Origin: Antrihabitans cavernicola
GTDB taxonomy: Bacteria; Actinomycetota; Actinomycetes; Mycobacteriales; Mycobacteriaceae
Length of the DNA stretch: 64,000 bases
Assembly: GCF_008297975.1 (NCBI RefSeq)
Contig: NZ_VLNY01000001.1
Location: forward strand, 620,001-684,000
Direction of reading: 5' to 3'
The position numbers were made by a program, and so were the translations under genes. A model generated the notes under the pieces. The model worked only from the letters and a program-made list of their open reading frames with translations. It did no database searches and was not told the DNA's origin. This document shows positions 63,499-64,000 of the stretch, piece after piece. Within the stretch, counting starts at the first letter, position 1. The number at the start of each line of letters is the position of its first letter.

Positions 63499-64000
63499 TT
63501 AGGTCTTCGGGTGGAAAAGGGCGACGTTCTTCGCGATCCAGTCGGCGAAGGACGTCGGTTCCCGGCCCATCACATCGGCGAAAACGGTATTCGGCTGTTC
63601 GGGGTGCTCGACCAGCGACGCCAATCCTTCGAGGTACCACTGCGCGTGGTCGCCCATCGACGGTTGCAACACCTCGATGCCTTCGCCGAGCGACACGGTC
63701 TGGAAGTCGATGTGCCGGTCGAGCGCAATTGCGATCTGACGGACGCGTTCACGTCTGGTGAGGGATTGCGGCCCCGTCAGTCGATAGGCCTTGCCACGGT
63801 GGTCGTCGTCGACCAGGACCGCTGCCGCCATTGCCGCGATGTCGTCCATGGCCGTCGGCGCGTTGGCCGCCGTCGGATACGGTTCTCGAACCGTCCCGCC
63901 GCGGATCTGGTCGGCCCAGATCGCGGCGTTTTCCATGAACTCACCCGGCCACAAGTGTGTCCATTCCACGCCCGTCCGTTCGATAGCTTCGGAGATCGGG
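63499..64000 (-). CDS. NmrA/SDR-like NAD(P)-binding protein, N-terminus cut by window edge
   Basis: 167 residues visible; the frame runs off the right edge (reading ISEAIERTGVEWTHLWPGEFMENA at the edge). WTHLWPGEFMENA, the middle TAMDDIAAMAAAVLVDDDHRGKAYRLTGPQSLTRRERV and GREPTSFADWIAKN near the end are standard phrases of NmrA-like / NAD(P)H azoreductase-type atypical SDR proteins. The Rossmann cofactor motif lies outside the window. Substrate unknown. Confidence 0.85.
   Translation of the reverse strand, partial: PISEAIERTGVEWTHLWPGEFMENAAIWADQIRGGTVREPYPTAANAPTAMDDIAAMAAAVLVDDDHRGKAYRLTGPQSLTRRERVRQIAIALDRHIDFQTVSLGEGIEVLQPSMGDHAQWYLEGLASLVEHPEQPNTVFADVMGREPTSFADWIAKNVALFHPKT

Overview
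The window is high-GC actinobacterial DNA. The core block from about 12.7 to 29.6 kb carries, in order, tRNA-Leu(CAG), fhaA, fhaB, pstP, rodA, pbpA, pknA, pknB, trpG, crgA, a PH-domain gene, a rhomboid protease gene, ppiA and cwsA. This is the cell-envelope Ser/Thr-kinase locus found near the replication origin in Mycobacterium, Nocardia and Rhodococcus, so the source is most likely a member of the Mycobacteriales of Nocardiaceae type. The species cannot be told from the sequence.

Region 1 (1-12.7 kb) looks accessory. It holds a tyrosine-recombinase-like gene cut by the left edge, a small conserved cysteine-rich protein, an operon of a lipoprotein, a membrane-anchored protein and a secreted lipase-like hydrolase, a tandem (double) histidine kinase translationally coupled to a NarL-type regulator, several small membrane or lipoproteins, and an NHL-propeller membrane protein whose extracellular C-terminal domain has been split off by a frameshift. 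It ends at the 3' side of tRNA-Leu, which suggests an island at a tRNA gene.

Region 2 (12.7-29.6 kb) is the kinase/morphogenesis locus. FhaA and FhaB are FHA phosphopeptide readers, PstP is the phosphatase, PknA and PknB are the kinases, and RodA and PbpA build the wall. CrgA and CwsA are division/polar-growth membrane proteins. Within it sit a degenerate lipoprotein/orphan-domain pair and a divergent LysR/SDR pair. Two perfect DnaA boxes lie just downstream of crgA.

Region 3 (29.6-52.7 kb) is centred on one 15.7-kb gene for a five-module non-ribosomal peptide synthetase, A-T-(C-A-T)x4-reductase, predicted to release a linear pentapeptide as an aldehyde or alcohol. Flanking genes encode an MmpL-type exporter (divergent), a TetR regulator, a YhgE/ABC-2-like membrane protein, an NTF2-like protein, a quinone-oxidoreductase-like enzyme and a DrrAB-like ABC exporter. 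Together they look like a natural-product cluster.

Region 4 (52.7-64 kb) holds a secreted lipoprotein, a DNA polymerase IV gene preceded by an SOS-box-like site, an acyl-ACP thioesterase, a LysR/TDT-transporter pair around a perfect palindrome, a secretory lipase, an FMN reductase divergent from a SARP/AfsR-like regulator with 11-bp-spaced direct repeats between them, a small secreted Pro/Gly-rich protein and a NmrA-like protein cut by the right edge.
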